A stretch of DNA of 64,000 bases. Origin: an uncultured Flavobacterium sp. Lineage in GTDB: Bacteria; Bacteroidota; Bacteroidia; Flavobacteriales; Flavobacteriaceae. Positions 48,390 through 57,549 of the stretch are shown here, in pieces. The position numbers and the translations under genes are program-made. Location of the stretch: assembly GCA_943912855.1 (NCBI GenBank), contig CALTVC010000009.1, forward strand, positions 62,001 through 126,000, written 5' to 3'. The notes under the pieces were generated by a model that had not been told where the DNA came from, searched no databases, and was given only the letters and a program-made list of their open reading frames with translations. Numbering within the stretch: the stretch's first letter is position 1; each line of letters begins with the position of its first letter.

Positions 48390-50048
48390 ATGACTTACCC
48401 TAAAATACCTTTGGCGCAAAGCATAATACAAATATGCCAGGCCAAAGGGGTGACTGATATCGTAATTTCTCCGGGGTCGCGAAATGCGCCTCTTACCATA
48501 GGCTTCGCTTCGAATCCTGATTTTAAATGTTACAGCATTGCAGACGAACGTGTAGCTGCATTCTTTGGGCTTGGGCTCGCACAGCAAAAACATAAACCTG
48601 TTGCGCTTGTGTGCACATCGGGTTCGGCATTGCTTAATTACTATCCTGCAATAGCGGAGGCTTTCTATAGCCAGATTCCGCTAATTGTAATTTCTGCCGA
48701 CAGACCAGCCGAAAAAATAGATATAGGCGATGGACAAACCATTCGCCAGCAAAACGTGTACGATAACCACATTTTGTTTAGCGCCAATCTGCTTGCTGAG
48801 GCTTCACCCGAAAATGATACACTAATAAACCAGGCGATAGCTGTTGCAAAATACAGCAAAGGCCCGGTACATATAAACGCTCCTTTTGAAGAGCCACTTT
48901 ATGAAATGGTTGCTGAACCTTCGGTTCAGGTAGAGGTACAGTTTGTTACTCCGCCTGTATATGAAGTTACAGAGGATTTGCCTGATTATGCCCAACTTTG
49001 GAACAAGGCTAAAAAGAAATTGGTACTTGTAGGAGTTAATGCCCCAAATACTATAGATGCCGAAATCATCAACTATTTAGCGGCAGATCCATCGGTAGTG
49101 GTAATGACAGAAACTACGAGTAACCTGCATCATGATACGTTTCTTAATAGTATAGATACTATCATTACGCCGTTTACCCCGCAGGATTTTGAAGACTGGA
49201 AACCCGAAGTACTCCTTACTTTTGGAGGTATGGTAGTAAGCAAACGCGTTAAAGCATGGTTACGTAAGTACAAGCCACAACAGCATTGGCACATAGACCC
49301 GTTAAGGGCTTATGATACGTATGGCGCGCTAACGAAGCATTTTACAGTAACGCCAAATATTTTCTTTTCGTCATTTTTACCGTTGGTTAATCAGGTGGAA
49401 AGCAATTACAAGAAAATAGCTACTGAACTTAATGCATTCCGTAAGGTTAAGCACGATGCGTATCAGGAAAAGATACCGTTTTCAGACCATAAAGCATTTG
49501 GGCATATTTTTCCGTCGTTACCAGATGATAGTCAGTTGCAGATAAGTAACAGCTCGGCCATACGTTATGCCCAGCTTTTTGATATAAAGGCTTCGGTTGA
49601 GGTATTTTGTAACCGCGGTACCAGTGGCATAGACGGTAGTACTAGTACAGCGGTGGGAGCAGCGGTAGCCAGTGGAAAACAAACCGTAATGCTTACCGGA
49701 GATGTAAGCTTTTTATATGATAGTAACGCCTTGTGGAATAATTACATCCCCGAAAGTTTCAGGATTGTTCTTATAAACAATGCAGGTGGAGGCATTTTCA
49801 GGATATTACCCGGACACAATGAAACCCCGGTGTTTAATACCTTTTTTGAGACCACACATAATCTTACGGCAGAACACTTGGCTAAGATGTTCGGGTTTGA
49901 TTACATAACCGCTACAGACGAGGCGTCCTTGTTGGAAGGGCTTGATGGTTTTTATGCCTCATCGGGCAAGCCTAAAATACTAGAGGTATTTACTCCGATG
50001 CGGGAAAACGATAGGATACTGCTACAATACTTTAAAGAACTTACTTAA
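48390..50048 (+). CDS. menD: SEPHCHC synthase (MenD)
   Basis: A 552-residue ThDP enzyme joining isochorismate and 2-oxoglutarate, the committed step of menaquinone synthesis. N-terminal part: IVISPGSRNAPLTIGFAS and VCTSGSALLNYYPAIAEAFY (ThDP activation Glu), ISADRPAEKIDIGDGQTIRQ. C-terminal ThDP-binding part: FCNRGTSGIDGSTSTAVGAA, MLTGDVSFLYDSNALWNN (GDxS...N) and INNAGGGIFRILPG. Normal length. Menaquinone would serve as respiratory quinone and as PyrD acceptor. No other men genes follow within the window. A terminator follows. Confidence 0.96.
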   Translation: MTYPKIPLAQSIIQICQAKGVTDIVISPGSRNAPLTIGFASNPDFKCYSIADERVAAFFGLGLAQQKHKPVALVCTSGSALLNYYPAIAEAFYSQIPLIVISADRPAEKIDIGDGQTIRQQNVYDNHILFSANLLAEASPENDTLINQAIAVAKYSKGPVHINAPFEEPLYEMVAEPSVQVEVQFVTPPVYEVTEDLPDYAQLWNKAKKKLVLVGVNAPNTIDAEIINYLAADPSVVVMTETTSNLHHDTFLNSIDTIITPFTPQDFEDWKPEVLLTFGGMVVSKRVKAWLRKYKPQQHWHIDPLRAYDTYGALTKHFTVTPNIFFSSFLPLVNQVESNYKKIATELNAFRKVKHDAYQEKIPFSDHKAFGHIFPSLPDDSQLQISNSSAIRYAQLFDIKASVEVFCNRGTSGIDGSTSTAVGAAVASGKQTVMLTGDVSFLYDSNALWNNYIPESFRIVLINNAGGGIFRILPGHNETPVFNTFFETTHNLTAEHLAKMFGFDYITATDEASLLEGLDGFYASSGKPKILEVFTPMRENDRILLQYFKELT

Positions 50049-50052
50049 TATG

Positions 50053-50080
50053 AACCACGCGAAAGCGTGGTTTTTTATTT
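50053..50080 (+). terminator. Rho-independent terminator after menD
   Basis: aaccacgc (50053-50060), gaaa loop, gcgtggtt (50065-50072), followed by TTTTTATTT. Confidence 0.9.
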
Positions 50081-50138
50081 AACATTGTGTTGGTTTTGTT
50101 TATTTTAAATTTCCAAATTGTTAATGTTTTGGTAACAA

Positions 50139-50166
50139 TTGTTGGTTATAATTAATACTATGTTTG
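50139..50166 (+). promoter_or_regulatory. Porin promoter (TTG-17-TATGTTTG)
   Basis: TTG at 50139-50141 and TATGTTTG at 50159-50166 with a 17-nt spacer. It shows that the longer open frame beginning at 50139 cannot be used and supports the ATG at 50223. Confidence 0.72.
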
Positions 50167-50222
50167 CGCAAACTTTACATGGTTGCTTTATGTGGCTGTG
50201 TGGGCATAACAACACAACAACA

Positions 50223-51443
50223 ATGAAACATTTTTGCATCGTATTGATGGTATTAATCTGCGGAAGCGCTTTCGCGCAGATAGACATTAAGCGTACTACA
50301 ACAAACAACGACCTTAAGCTGGCTACGCTGCCGTATTACAGCTATGGTAAAGGACTGGGGCTTACCTCTCCCGATAGTCTTTTTCAACTGAACATTCGTT
50401 TTCGCATTCAAAACCGGGCTACTTACCTGCAAAATGAGGGAGAAGAAGGTGCCATCGATGGGCAGATACGCAGGCTAAGGCTAAGGTTTGACGGTTATGT
50501 AGGTAACCCACATTTCTTATATGTGTTGCAACTTTCGTTTGCTCCCGGCGATGTAGGCGAAGTAAAGGACGGCGAAAACCTTAACATAATACGTGATGCG
50601 GCAATTATCTATAGGCCGAACAGGCATTGGAACATAGCATTTGGCCAAACCAAGTTACCGGGTAACCGCCAGCGTGTAAACTCATCGGGGGCATTACAGC
50701 TTACAGACAGGAGTATAAACAACGCCAAGTTTAACATAGACCGTGATTTTGGTGTACAGGTATACAACCTCCACGAGTGGGATGATAAGTTTTCGTATAA
50801 CTTTAAGTCGGCTATATCAATGGGAGAGGGGCGTAACTCTACAGACCAACCCGATAACGGACTTGCCTATACCGGTAAGGTAGAGCTATTCCCGCTAGGG
50901 GCTTTCAGTAAAGACGGTACTTATTTTGAGGGTGACCTGAAACGTGAGCAAAAACCGAAGTTGTTGCTTTCGGGCGCATATCAGTACAATGATAAAGGCA
51001 GGCGTACCATGGGCCAGCTTGGCGATGACCTTTTTGAAAAACGCGATATGCAGTCAATATTGTTAGATGGTATGTTTAAGTACAATGGCTTCGCTTTTAT
51101 GACAGCTTATATGCAACGAACGTCTAAAAATCCGGTAACCTATAATCCGTTGGATCCTACCGATTTTAATTATGTATTTACCGGTAAAGGTTTCGACTAT
51201 CAGGGTAGCTACCTGTTCCCGTCGTGGTATGAGGTAATAGCCCGATACAGCACTCAAACCGTACACAAAGATATTCGCCCGTATGCACCGAATACCAAAG
51301 AGTACACCCTGGGGCTTACCAAGTACATTTGGGAACATTCCTTTAAACTACAGGGCGAGATAACCATGGACGACCTTAAGTACATAGATGGTAGTTCTAA
51401 ACAAAACTGGTATGTACGTTTCCAGATAGAAATGGGGATATAA
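50223..51443 (+). CDS. Porin O/P-like outer-membrane porin
   Basis: A 406-residue outer-membrane protein. Signal peptide MKHFCIVLMVLICGSAFAQ. The body fits the phosphate-selective porin O/P family: LFQLNIRFRIQNRATYL, IRRLRLRFDGYVGNPHFLYVLQ in parts, FGQTKLPGNRQRVNSSG, NLHEWDDKFSYNFKSAIS, GFDYQGSYLFPSWYEVIARY, and a closing NWYVRFQIEMGI strand. Substrate choice cannot be read from sequence; family members carry phosphate or other anions. The leader between promoter and start is about 50 nt. Confidence 0.87.
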   Translation: MKHFCIVLMVLICGSAFAQIDIKRTTTNNDLKLATLPYYSYGKGLGLTSPDSLFQLNIRFRIQNRATYLQNEGEEGAIDGQIRRLRLRFDGYVGNPHFLYVLQLSFAPGDVGEVKDGENLNIIRDAAIIYRPNRHWNIAFGQTKLPGNRQRVNSSGALQLTDRSINNAKFNIDRDFGVQVYNLHEWDDKFSYNFKSAISMGEGRNSTDQPDNGLAYTGKVELFPLGAFSKDGTYFEGDLKREQKPKLLLSGAYQYNDKGRRTMGQLGDDLFEKRDMQSILLDGMFKYNGFAFMTAYMQRTSKNPVTYNPLDPTDFNYVFTGKGFDYQGSYLFPSWYEVIARYSTQTVHKDIRPYAPNTKEYTLGLTKYIWEHSFKLQGEITMDDLKYIDGSSKQNWYVRFQIEMGI

Positions 51444-51503
51444 AATTTCTTATAAATACAACATAAATAGTAGTATTTTCGTTAAGCCAAAAACCACCGG
51501 CTG

Positions 51504-52604
51504 ATGAAAAAACTACTATTTCTTTTTTTATGTATATCGCTGTATTCGTGCCAAAAAGAGTACCACATACAGCGGTCTTTCTGTTATTGGAAAACCGTAG
51601 AATACGGAGGCATTACTTTGGGCAGAGATGCCGATTCCATGCAGGTAAATCACTTGTATATGCGTCTTTTTGATGTAGACTGGAATCCTTACGCCGCAAA
51701 GCCATTGCCTGTAGCTACATCCTGGAGTTTTGCCGATAACTATAACCGTATGGAAATAACTCCAAGCGTATACATAACAAACAAGGTGGTGCTAAACAGC
51801 AGCAGGGAACAACTTATACAACTTGCTCATAACATAGCCAAACGCGTAGACACCATTGTAGCGCATACACGTAAAGATGCAGCCAAAAAAGCAGTGAACC
51901 AATATGATTTAGATTCTTGGGATGAAAGGGATGCTTGTATAGCCGAGGAGGAAAAAATATTTGATACCCGTATTCATGAAATACTTATAGATTGTGACTG
52001 GACACCTAAAAGCAAAGAGAACTACTTCTTTCTGCTTCGTGAAATTAAAAAGGCTTTTCCTAAGTATACTATTGCTGCAACCATACGATTGTGGCAATAC
52101 CGTGATTATGAGTTGGCAGGTATACCACCGGCAGACAGGGGATTGCTCATGTGCTATAATATGGGCGATATAAAAAAGCGGGAAACCCAAAACTCCATAG
52201 CCACAGCAGATGAGTTTAAGAAGTACATAACACACAACGACTACCCACTCAAGCTGGATGTAGCATTACCATTATTCAGTTGGATGGTAGCCTTTAGAGA
52301 TAATAAGCTTCTGGGGATAGTACCGAATGATGTAGACCTTAATAGCAAATACCTTAAAAAATCAGATGATACCCACTACCGTTTTGTGGAGGATGTGGTA
52401 ATAGGCGAAACGTATTACAGGGAAGGCGACGCAATAAGGGTAGAGAAGGTAAGCGATACCGAAATTAAAAAGATGATAGACATTGTAAAAGACAATGTTG
52501 ATTTAGAAAATTCGAGAGTTACATTTTTTTCCTGGGACGATAAAATTATAGAAAGCTATGGCACTAAAACAATTTCCGGTTATTACGCGTTTTTTGGCCG
52601 TTAG
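51504..52604 (+). CDS. Lipoprotein of unknown function, possibly a TIM-barrel hydrolase
   Basis: A 366-residue protein with a lipoprotein signal (MKKLLFLFLCISLYSC) followed by QKEYH. Segments such as HLYMRLFDVDWNP, IHEILIDCDWTPKSKENYFF, YTIAATIRLWQY and GLLMCYNMGD read like successive strands of a glycoside-hydrolase-type barrel (for example GH18-like or DUF3142), with acidic residues at strand ends, but I cannot name the family with confidence. Its last 47 bases overlap the next gene in another frame, so the two are tightly linked and probably work together in the envelope. Confidence 0.75.
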   Translation: MKKLLFLFLCISLYSCQKEYHIQRSFCYWKTVEYGGITLGRDADSMQVNHLYMRLFDVDWNPYAAKPLPVATSWSFADNYNRMEITPSVYITNKVVLNSSREQLIQLAHNIAKRVDTIVAHTRKDAAKKAVNQYDLDSWDERDACIAEEEKIFDTRIHEILIDCDWTPKSKENYFFLLREIKKAFPKYTIAATIRLWQYRDYELAGIPPADRGLLMCYNMGDIKKRETQNSIATADEFKKYITHNDYPLKLDVALPLFSWMVAFRDNKLLGIVPNDVDLNSKYLKKSDDTHYRFVEDVVIGETYYREGDAIRVEKVSDTEIKKMIDIVKDNVDLENSRVTFFSWDDKIIESYGTKTISGYYAFFGR

Positions 52605-54918
52605 CCTGGCACTGCTCATTACGGTAGAAGCTGTTGCCTGTGGCTGGGGCGATGATTACGAAACGCTTAGGTTAGCTGTGTTTAAATCGGCTACACCTGC
52701 TATGGAAAAGTTTAGCCCGTTTTATTATTCTGAGCATTATTTTAATGAATACGAAATTAAGGATACACAAGACCGCCAGCGTAATTGCGCCGAGTGGCGT
52801 GACCGCCTTGGCAGTGATGTAAACCAGGACGATATTTATAAAATACAATATTCCACTAAACCCGAAAGGTTTCAAACGGCTTATAAGGAGGAGACTTTAC
52901 AGGAAACTTTTGAAGGAAATACGTTTATAAAAGCCCTGCTAAAACCAGTTAATAAACCATTGCTGGAGTATTTTGTATTTGCCAAAGAGATGGAATATGA
53001 GGGAAATCCGCAAGATTCTAACTGGGAAAGCTGGGACGATAATGCGCCAAGAAGCTATTGGGACTTGCCTGAAGATACTACTGGTGTAGATTATAAAACA
53101 TTATTACCCATACAAAAGCGGCTTGATGCGTGCAAGGATACTTTTTTGCAGCAACGCTATGCCTTTATGCTCATCCGTTATGGCAAGCGGGATAATGTAA
53201 AGCCACTGTACAACAAATACTTTGCAAACGAAAATGTGAAGAGTGTTGCCAAAGCCTGGGCTACGCTTTTCTACGCCTATGCCACAGAAGATAAGGCAGA
53301 ACAAAACTATTGGCTGAGCAAATGTTTCGACTTGTGTAATGAGAAGGTGATAGCCGTAGCCCAATCGTATAATCGCGAAGCCCAGCAGCAAACCCTGAAG
53401 TTAGCAAAGAATGACCACGAACGTGCTGTGATTTTAACCCTTGATGCTATGCGAAATCCGGGGCCTGTTTTTGAACAGATTAAGAAAGTGAACCGTTTAG
53501 CCCCTGGTAGCAGTTATGTAGACCTGCTTATATCAAGGGAGATAAATAAGTTTGAAGACTGGCTTTTTGCGGTACAGATGGAAGGAAATTCGCCCGATGT
53601 GTATGCTGATGTTTGGGAGGGGCAGGATAGTTATACCGTAGCCCGTAAAAAGAATTACCTTAAAGATATGGCATATCTGCGCCGTTTCAGGGACTACCTT
53701 ATTGATGTATATGGCAAAACACCCGCCAGAGTCAACCATGATTTTTTGGCATCGGCCATAGCCCACCTGAGTTTTATGGGCGATTTTACAGAAGAAGGTT
53801 ATAAGTATGCCAAAGCAATATCGGAAAATGCACCTGAATCGGTTTTAGTGCAAAAGTATACCGAGTTGGCACTCATTGCTCTTAAGCAAAAAGATATATC
53901 CGAAGATTCCACTAAACAGCAGCTCTACATTGCCCTAAAAAACCTTGATGGATTAGCCAGAAAAGACGAAGCTTACCTAAAAAGCCTTTACACCCTGTTA
54001 CGTCTTATGGCTGCTGCTTATAATAAAAAGGGGGACATGGCTACTGCATCGTTATTGTTTAACGCCAGCCAGTCGTACAAAAGTTCTTTAGAGTTGTCTT
54101 ATTTTTCGAATAAAGAACCGTACGGTTATGATTTTGTGGCGTATTTAGATCAGTATGCAACACTCAGAGATGTAGACAACCTGATAGCGCTTATTGATAA
54201 AAAAAATAAAACGTCCTTTGAAGAATTTCTTTGTAGAAGTTCTCTTACGTATAAGGCGTGTTACCTTGATTTTAAAGGTACGCTGGCTTTCAGGCAGGAT
54301 AAATTGACTGAAGCTTACGAAGCTTTTGCACAGGTGCCTGATTCGTCTGCCTTTAAATTGCTGCCGTATAGTTATGAGTCCGGCGCTGATTCTATTAATC
54401 CGTTTTACCCACGGGTGCTGGATTATGCCATAAAACCTGCTGAGGTAGGGCATGGGTTTACCAAAAAGGCTTTCCTGAAAGAAATGCTGCGCCTTAAAAC
54501 CAAAACCGATCCCGATAGTTACCTAAAGCTGGGGCACGCTTACTATAATACAGGTTATCTGGGCAATGCCTGGTTTATGTGCGCCTATTATCAGGGTAAT
54601 GAGTACTGGCAGGTAGAGTTTGGTAGTCTGGCAAAAAATAAGCGAAAGTATGGTAACGGCAACTATGCTAATCTCACTACTGCAAGAGCCTATTACCTCA
54701 AAGCCTATAATGTGGCAACAAACAACGAGCAGCGTGCGTTGGCCACATTGATGTTGCACGTATGCGAACGTAATTTTGATTATACAAGTGATTTCAGCTG
54801 GTCAGATGAGGAAGTATTCAAACCTACTGATTGGGTAAAGCGGTTTTACGGGACTTATGCGACGACCAAAACCTTTAAACAATACAGTTGCCCGAATCTG
54901 GAAATGTATTTAAAGTAA
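52558..54918 (+). CDS. Large exported helical (TPR-like) protein of unknown function
   Basis: A 786-residue protein. The start at 52558 lies inside the previous gene but is needed for the signal peptide (FLAVSLALLITVEAVACGWG); no later ATG would keep it. The mature N-terminus begins CGWGDDYETLRLAVF, and the rest is almost all helical with regular pairs (LDACKDTFLQQRYAFMLIRY, AKAWATLFYAYATEDKAEQ, YTELALIALKQ), suggesting TPR/SEL1-like repeats over about 200-780. A cysteine at the cleavage site could also make it a lipoprotein. I do not recognise the family beyond a large TPR-type exported protein. Confidence 0.75.
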   Translation: MALKQFPVITRFLAVSLALLITVEAVACGWGDDYETLRLAVFKSATPAMEKFSPFYYSEHYFNEYEIKDTQDRQRNCAEWRDRLGSDVNQDDIYKIQYSTKPERFQTAYKEETLQETFEGNTFIKALLKPVNKPLLEYFVFAKEMEYEGNPQDSNWESWDDNAPRSYWDLPEDTTGVDYKTLLPIQKRLDACKDTFLQQRYAFMLIRYGKRDNVKPLYNKYFANENVKSVAKAWATLFYAYATEDKAEQNYWLSKCFDLCNEKVIAVAQSYNREAQQQTLKLAKNDHERAVILTLDAMRNPGPVFEQIKKVNRLAPGSSYVDLLISREINKFEDWLFAVQMEGNSPDVYADVWEGQDSYTVARKKNYLKDMAYLRRFRDYLIDVYGKTPARVNHDFLASAIAHLSFMGDFTEEGYKYAKAISENAPESVLVQKYTELALIALKQKDISEDSTKQQLYIALKNLDGLARKDEAYLKSLYTLLRLMAAAYNKKGDMATASLLFNASQSYKSSLELSYFSNKEPYGYDFVAYLDQYATLRDVDNLIALIDKKNKTSFEEFLCRSSLTYKACYLDFKGTLAFRQDKLTEAYEAFAQVPDSSAFKLLPYSYESGADSINPFYPRVLDYAIKPAEVGHGFTKKAFLKEMLRLKTKTDPDSYLKLGHAYYNTGYLGNAWFMCAYYQGNEYWQVEFGSLAKNKRKYGNGNYANLTTARAYYLKAYNVATNNEQRALATLMLHVCERNFDYTSDFSWSDEEVFKPTDWVKRFYGTYATTKTFKQYSCPNLEMYLK

Positions 54919-54920
54919 AT

Positions 54921-54948
54921 TTGTATCACCGAAAAAACTGTACATTTG
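54921..54948 (+). promoter_or_regulatory. Promoter of the class V aminotransferase gene (TTG-17-TACATTTG)
   Basis: TTG at 54921-54923 and TACATTTG at 54941-54948, 17-nt spacer, beginning three bases after the previous stop codon; ATG 20 nt downstream at 54969. Confidence 0.75.
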
Positions 54949-54968
54949 CCCTAACAACACGAAATCGT

Positions 54969-56468
54969 ATGCTTACAGCCGAACAGAAAACGCAATTGTC
55001 TGCCCTTGAGGACTATTTTTGTAAATTCAGGGATAATATCATAGGTGTAAACCAAGAGTTTACATCGCCTTACGGGCTTAAAAAAATGGTGTATACCGAC
55101 TGGACTGCCAGTGGACGCCTGTACCGCCCCATAGAGGAAAAAATGATGAACGATTTCGGGCCGTTTGTAGCCAATACGCATACTGAAACTACTGTGAGCG
55201 GTACGGCAATGACCAATGCCTACCATGAAGCACGCCATATTATAAAACACCACGTTAACGCAGGTGCTGATGATGTTCTGATTACCGATGGTACGGGAAT
55301 GACGGGTGTGGTAAATAAATTCCAGCGTATACTGGGGCTTAAAGTACCCGAAAATCTTAGGGCGTATACTACTATTCCGGATGAAAAAAGGCCGGTAGTA
55401 TTCGTTACCCACATGGAACACCACAGCAACCAGACGTCATGGCTGGAAACCATAGCCAAGGTGATGGTTATACCTGCCTGTCCGCAAGGCTTGGTATGCC
55501 TGGATAGCTTTGCTAAACTACTCGAAGAGCATAAAGATAATACGCTCAAAATAGCATCGGTAACAGGATGCAGTAATGTTACAGGCATTAAAACGCCCTA
55601 CTACGAAATTGCCAAGATGGTACACGCATACAACGGTGTGTGTTTCGTAGATTTTGCGTGTAGCGCGCCTTATGTAGCCATAGACATGCACCTGGAAAAC
55701 GACCCGGAGGCGTATCTTGACGCGATATTCTTTTCGCCGCACAAGTTTTTAGGTGGTCCCGGTACAGCGGGAGTGTTGGTCTTCAACAAGAAGTTGTATA
55801 AGAATATGGTGCCCGACCATCCGGGTGGAGGGACCGTAAGCTGGACAAACCCTTGGGGCGAACACAAATATCTTGACAACATTGAGGAGCGTGAAGACGG
55901 TGGTACGCCGGGTTTCCTACAGGTAATAAAAACTGCGCTTGCCATAAAGCTCAAAGAGCAGATGGGCGTAGATAACATTCTGAAACGCGAAAAGGAAATT
56001 ACAGATTACGTGTTTGCTAACCTTGGCGAAATACAAAACCTGAACATACTTGCGCCACAGCAACAAAACAGACTTGGAGTGATTTCGTTTTATATAAACG
56101 ATTTGCATTACAACCTGGGGGTAAAGTTGCTTAACGACCGTTTTGGGATACAAACCCGTGGTGGATGCAGTTGTGCTGGTACGTACGGTCACTTTTTGTT
56201 GCACGTAGACCAGGAACAGAGCCATTATCTTACTGATAAAATAACGTTGGGCGACCTGATTCAGAAGCCGGGATGGATACGTATGTCTATTCATCCTACG
56301 ACCACTAATGCAGAGATAGAATACGTTTGTGAAAGTATTAAGGCTTTAGCTGAAAACTTTACCGAATGGTCAGCCGATTATGATTACATAAAAGGTAGCA
56401 ATGAGTTTGTTCATAAAAATGAGCCTCATACCACAGATGCATTACTAAAAGAGTGGTTTACTTTATAA
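54969..56468 (+). CDS. Class V aminotransferase / cysteine desulfurase-like PLP protein
   Basis: A 499-residue PLP enzyme, longer than normal SufS/IscS (about 400). Motifs: YTDWTASGRLYRPIEEKM, HVNAGADDVLITDGTGMTGV, FVTHMEHHSNQTSW, CFVDFACSAPYVAIDM, the PLP lysine in FFSPHKFLGGPGTAGV, and RGGCSCAGTYGHFLLH, which has Cys residues where desulfurases carry the persulfide Cys. The frame is open to 54888, but the promoter lies inside that stretch, so 54969 is used. The reaction is uncertain: sulfur transfer, selenocysteine lyase-like or another PLP reaction are all possible. Confidence 0.87.
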   Translation: MLTAEQKTQLSALEDYFCKFRDNIIGVNQEFTSPYGLKKMVYTDWTASGRLYRPIEEKMMNDFGPFVANTHTETTVSGTAMTNAYHEARHIIKHHVNAGADDVLITDGTGMTGVVNKFQRILGLKVPENLRAYTTIPDEKRPVVFVTHMEHHSNQTSWLETIAKVMVIPACPQGLVCLDSFAKLLEEHKDNTLKIASVTGCSNVTGIKTPYYEIAKMVHAYNGVCFVDFACSAPYVAIDMHLENDPEAYLDAIFFSPHKFLGGPGTAGVLVFNKKLYKNMVPDHPGGGTVSWTNPWGEHKYLDNIEEREDGGTPGFLQVIKTALAIKLKEQMGVDNILKREKEITDYVFANLGEIQNLNILAPQQQNRLGVISFYINDLHYNLGVKLLNDRFGIQTRGGCSCAGTYGHFLLHVDQEQSHYLTDKITLGDLIQKPGWIRMSIHPTTTNAEIEYVCESIKALAENFTEWSADYDYIKGSNEFVHKNEPHTTDALLKEWFTL

Positions 56469-56567
56469 TGTAACAATTCTTTAATGTAGCAATGTATCAA
56501 TTTTTCAATGTAGCAATTTGTGCACCCTGCTAATTGGTACATTGCTACATTAAAGAATTATTGCATT
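56467..56567. repeat. Intergenic word repeat forming a 36-bp-arm hairpin (CAATGTAGCAAT family)
   Basis: Arm 56475-56502 and arm 56532-56559 are complementary at 27 of 28 positions; with two more mismatches the pairing extends to 56467-56502 and 56532-56567. The 29-nt loop carries another caatgtagcaattt. The element spans exactly the gap between two convergent genes, including both stop codons' edges, and could act as a bidirectional terminator. Confidence 0.85.
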
Positions 56568-57441
56568 AACGACGGTGCTTAAAGCGCTTGTGCGTCCAGA
56601 GGTAATAGGCAGGTTCTTTCCGAATCTGCTCTTCCAGCATTTGCATAAAACCATCGGTTACATCGTAGTTGGGTATCTGTTTAATATCGCCCTCAACTTT
56701 TATAAAAGTACATTGATAGTACCCACGCTTTATTTTTTCTATTTTGGCATACGCCATATTAAGTCCCAGCTTTTTAGCAAGCATTTCTCCACCTATCTGT
56801 ATAGGCACTTCCTGTTCAAAGAATTTGCCCCAGTGTATTGCTGATGTAAGCGTAGGACTTTGATCGGTAATAAAGCCGTAAAAACCTTTTTCGCCCGTGC
56901 GGTTGTTTTTTCGCATAGTGGGTATTACTTCTTTAATGCCTAATAGTTCGGCATTAAAGTGACTGCGCATTTTCTTTACAAGGTTATCAAAATACACATT
57001 TTTAATAGGCTTGTAAATCCCATAGCCTTTATAGCCTTCTTCAAGATGTGTATGCATGAGTAAGAGCCATTCATAACTGGCGTAGTGCCCTATGAGTACA
57101 GATACACTTTTGCCTTCTTTTTCCAGTTCGTGTATTACCTCAAGGTTTGTAAATACAAAACGCTCGTTAATTTCCTTGTCTGAAATACTGAGGGTTTTTA
57201 TCATTTCCAGAAAACTATCGCAAAAGTGATGGTAAAACTGTTTTTCTACCTTGCGTTGTTCCTTTTTAGTGAGTTGCGGAAGTGCCAGCTTCATATTTTC
57301 GCGTACTACGTTTTTACGATAGCCTATAATATGGTATACCAAAACGTAAATACAATCAGAAAAAAAGTATAAAAGAGGGAAGGGCAACTTGGAAATACCC
57401 CAAAGTATGGGGTAAGCCAATATGTAAGCAAGTCGTTGCAT
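56566..57441 (-). CDS. LpxL-like lysophospholipid/lipid A acyltransferase, paralogue A
   Basis: A 291-residue membrane-bound acyltransferase of the LpxL/HtrB family, which adds secondary acyl chains in lipid A or makes related lipids. N-terminal membrane segment (LAYILAYPILWGISKLPFPLLYF in parts), the catalytic H-x4-E in IGHYASYEW, then GIYKPIKNVYFDNLV, GFYGFITDQSP and the closing PAYYLWTHKRFKHRR. The neighbouring gene is a clear paralogue sharing most motifs in the same order, so this is a tandem duplication. Inner membrane. Confidence 0.9.
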   Translation of the reverse strand: MQRLAYILAYPILWGISKLPFPLLYFFSDCIYVLVYHIIGYRKNVVRENMKLALPQLTKKEQRKVEKQFYHHFCDSFLEMIKTLSISDKEINERFVFTNLEVIHELEKEGKSVSVLIGHYASYEWLLLMHTHLEEGYKGYGIYKPIKNVYFDNLVKKMRSHFNAELLGIKEVIPTMRKNNRTGEKGFYGFITDQSPTLTSAIHWGKFFEQEVPIQIGGEMLAKKLGLNMAYAKIEKIKRGYYQCTFIKVEGDIKQIPNYDVTDGFMQMLEEQIRKEPAYYLWTHKRFKHRR

Positions 57442-57549
57442 TAGGGTGATGAAAAATTTAATGCAAAGATAATATTTTATTCGATAGCCGAATAAAATAG
57501 GACGGTTTTACAGCATTACGCCTTACCGGAATTTAGACAGAATATTTTT

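Noticed and set aside
50139..50222. Longer N-terminus for the porin.
   Set aside because: The frame would begin in the TTG of the promoter; the signal peptide starts at 50223.
54888..54968. Longer N-terminus for the class V aminotransferase, overlapping the previous gene.
   Set aside because: A consensus promoter (54921-54948) lies in that stretch, and the extension has no similarity to the family.
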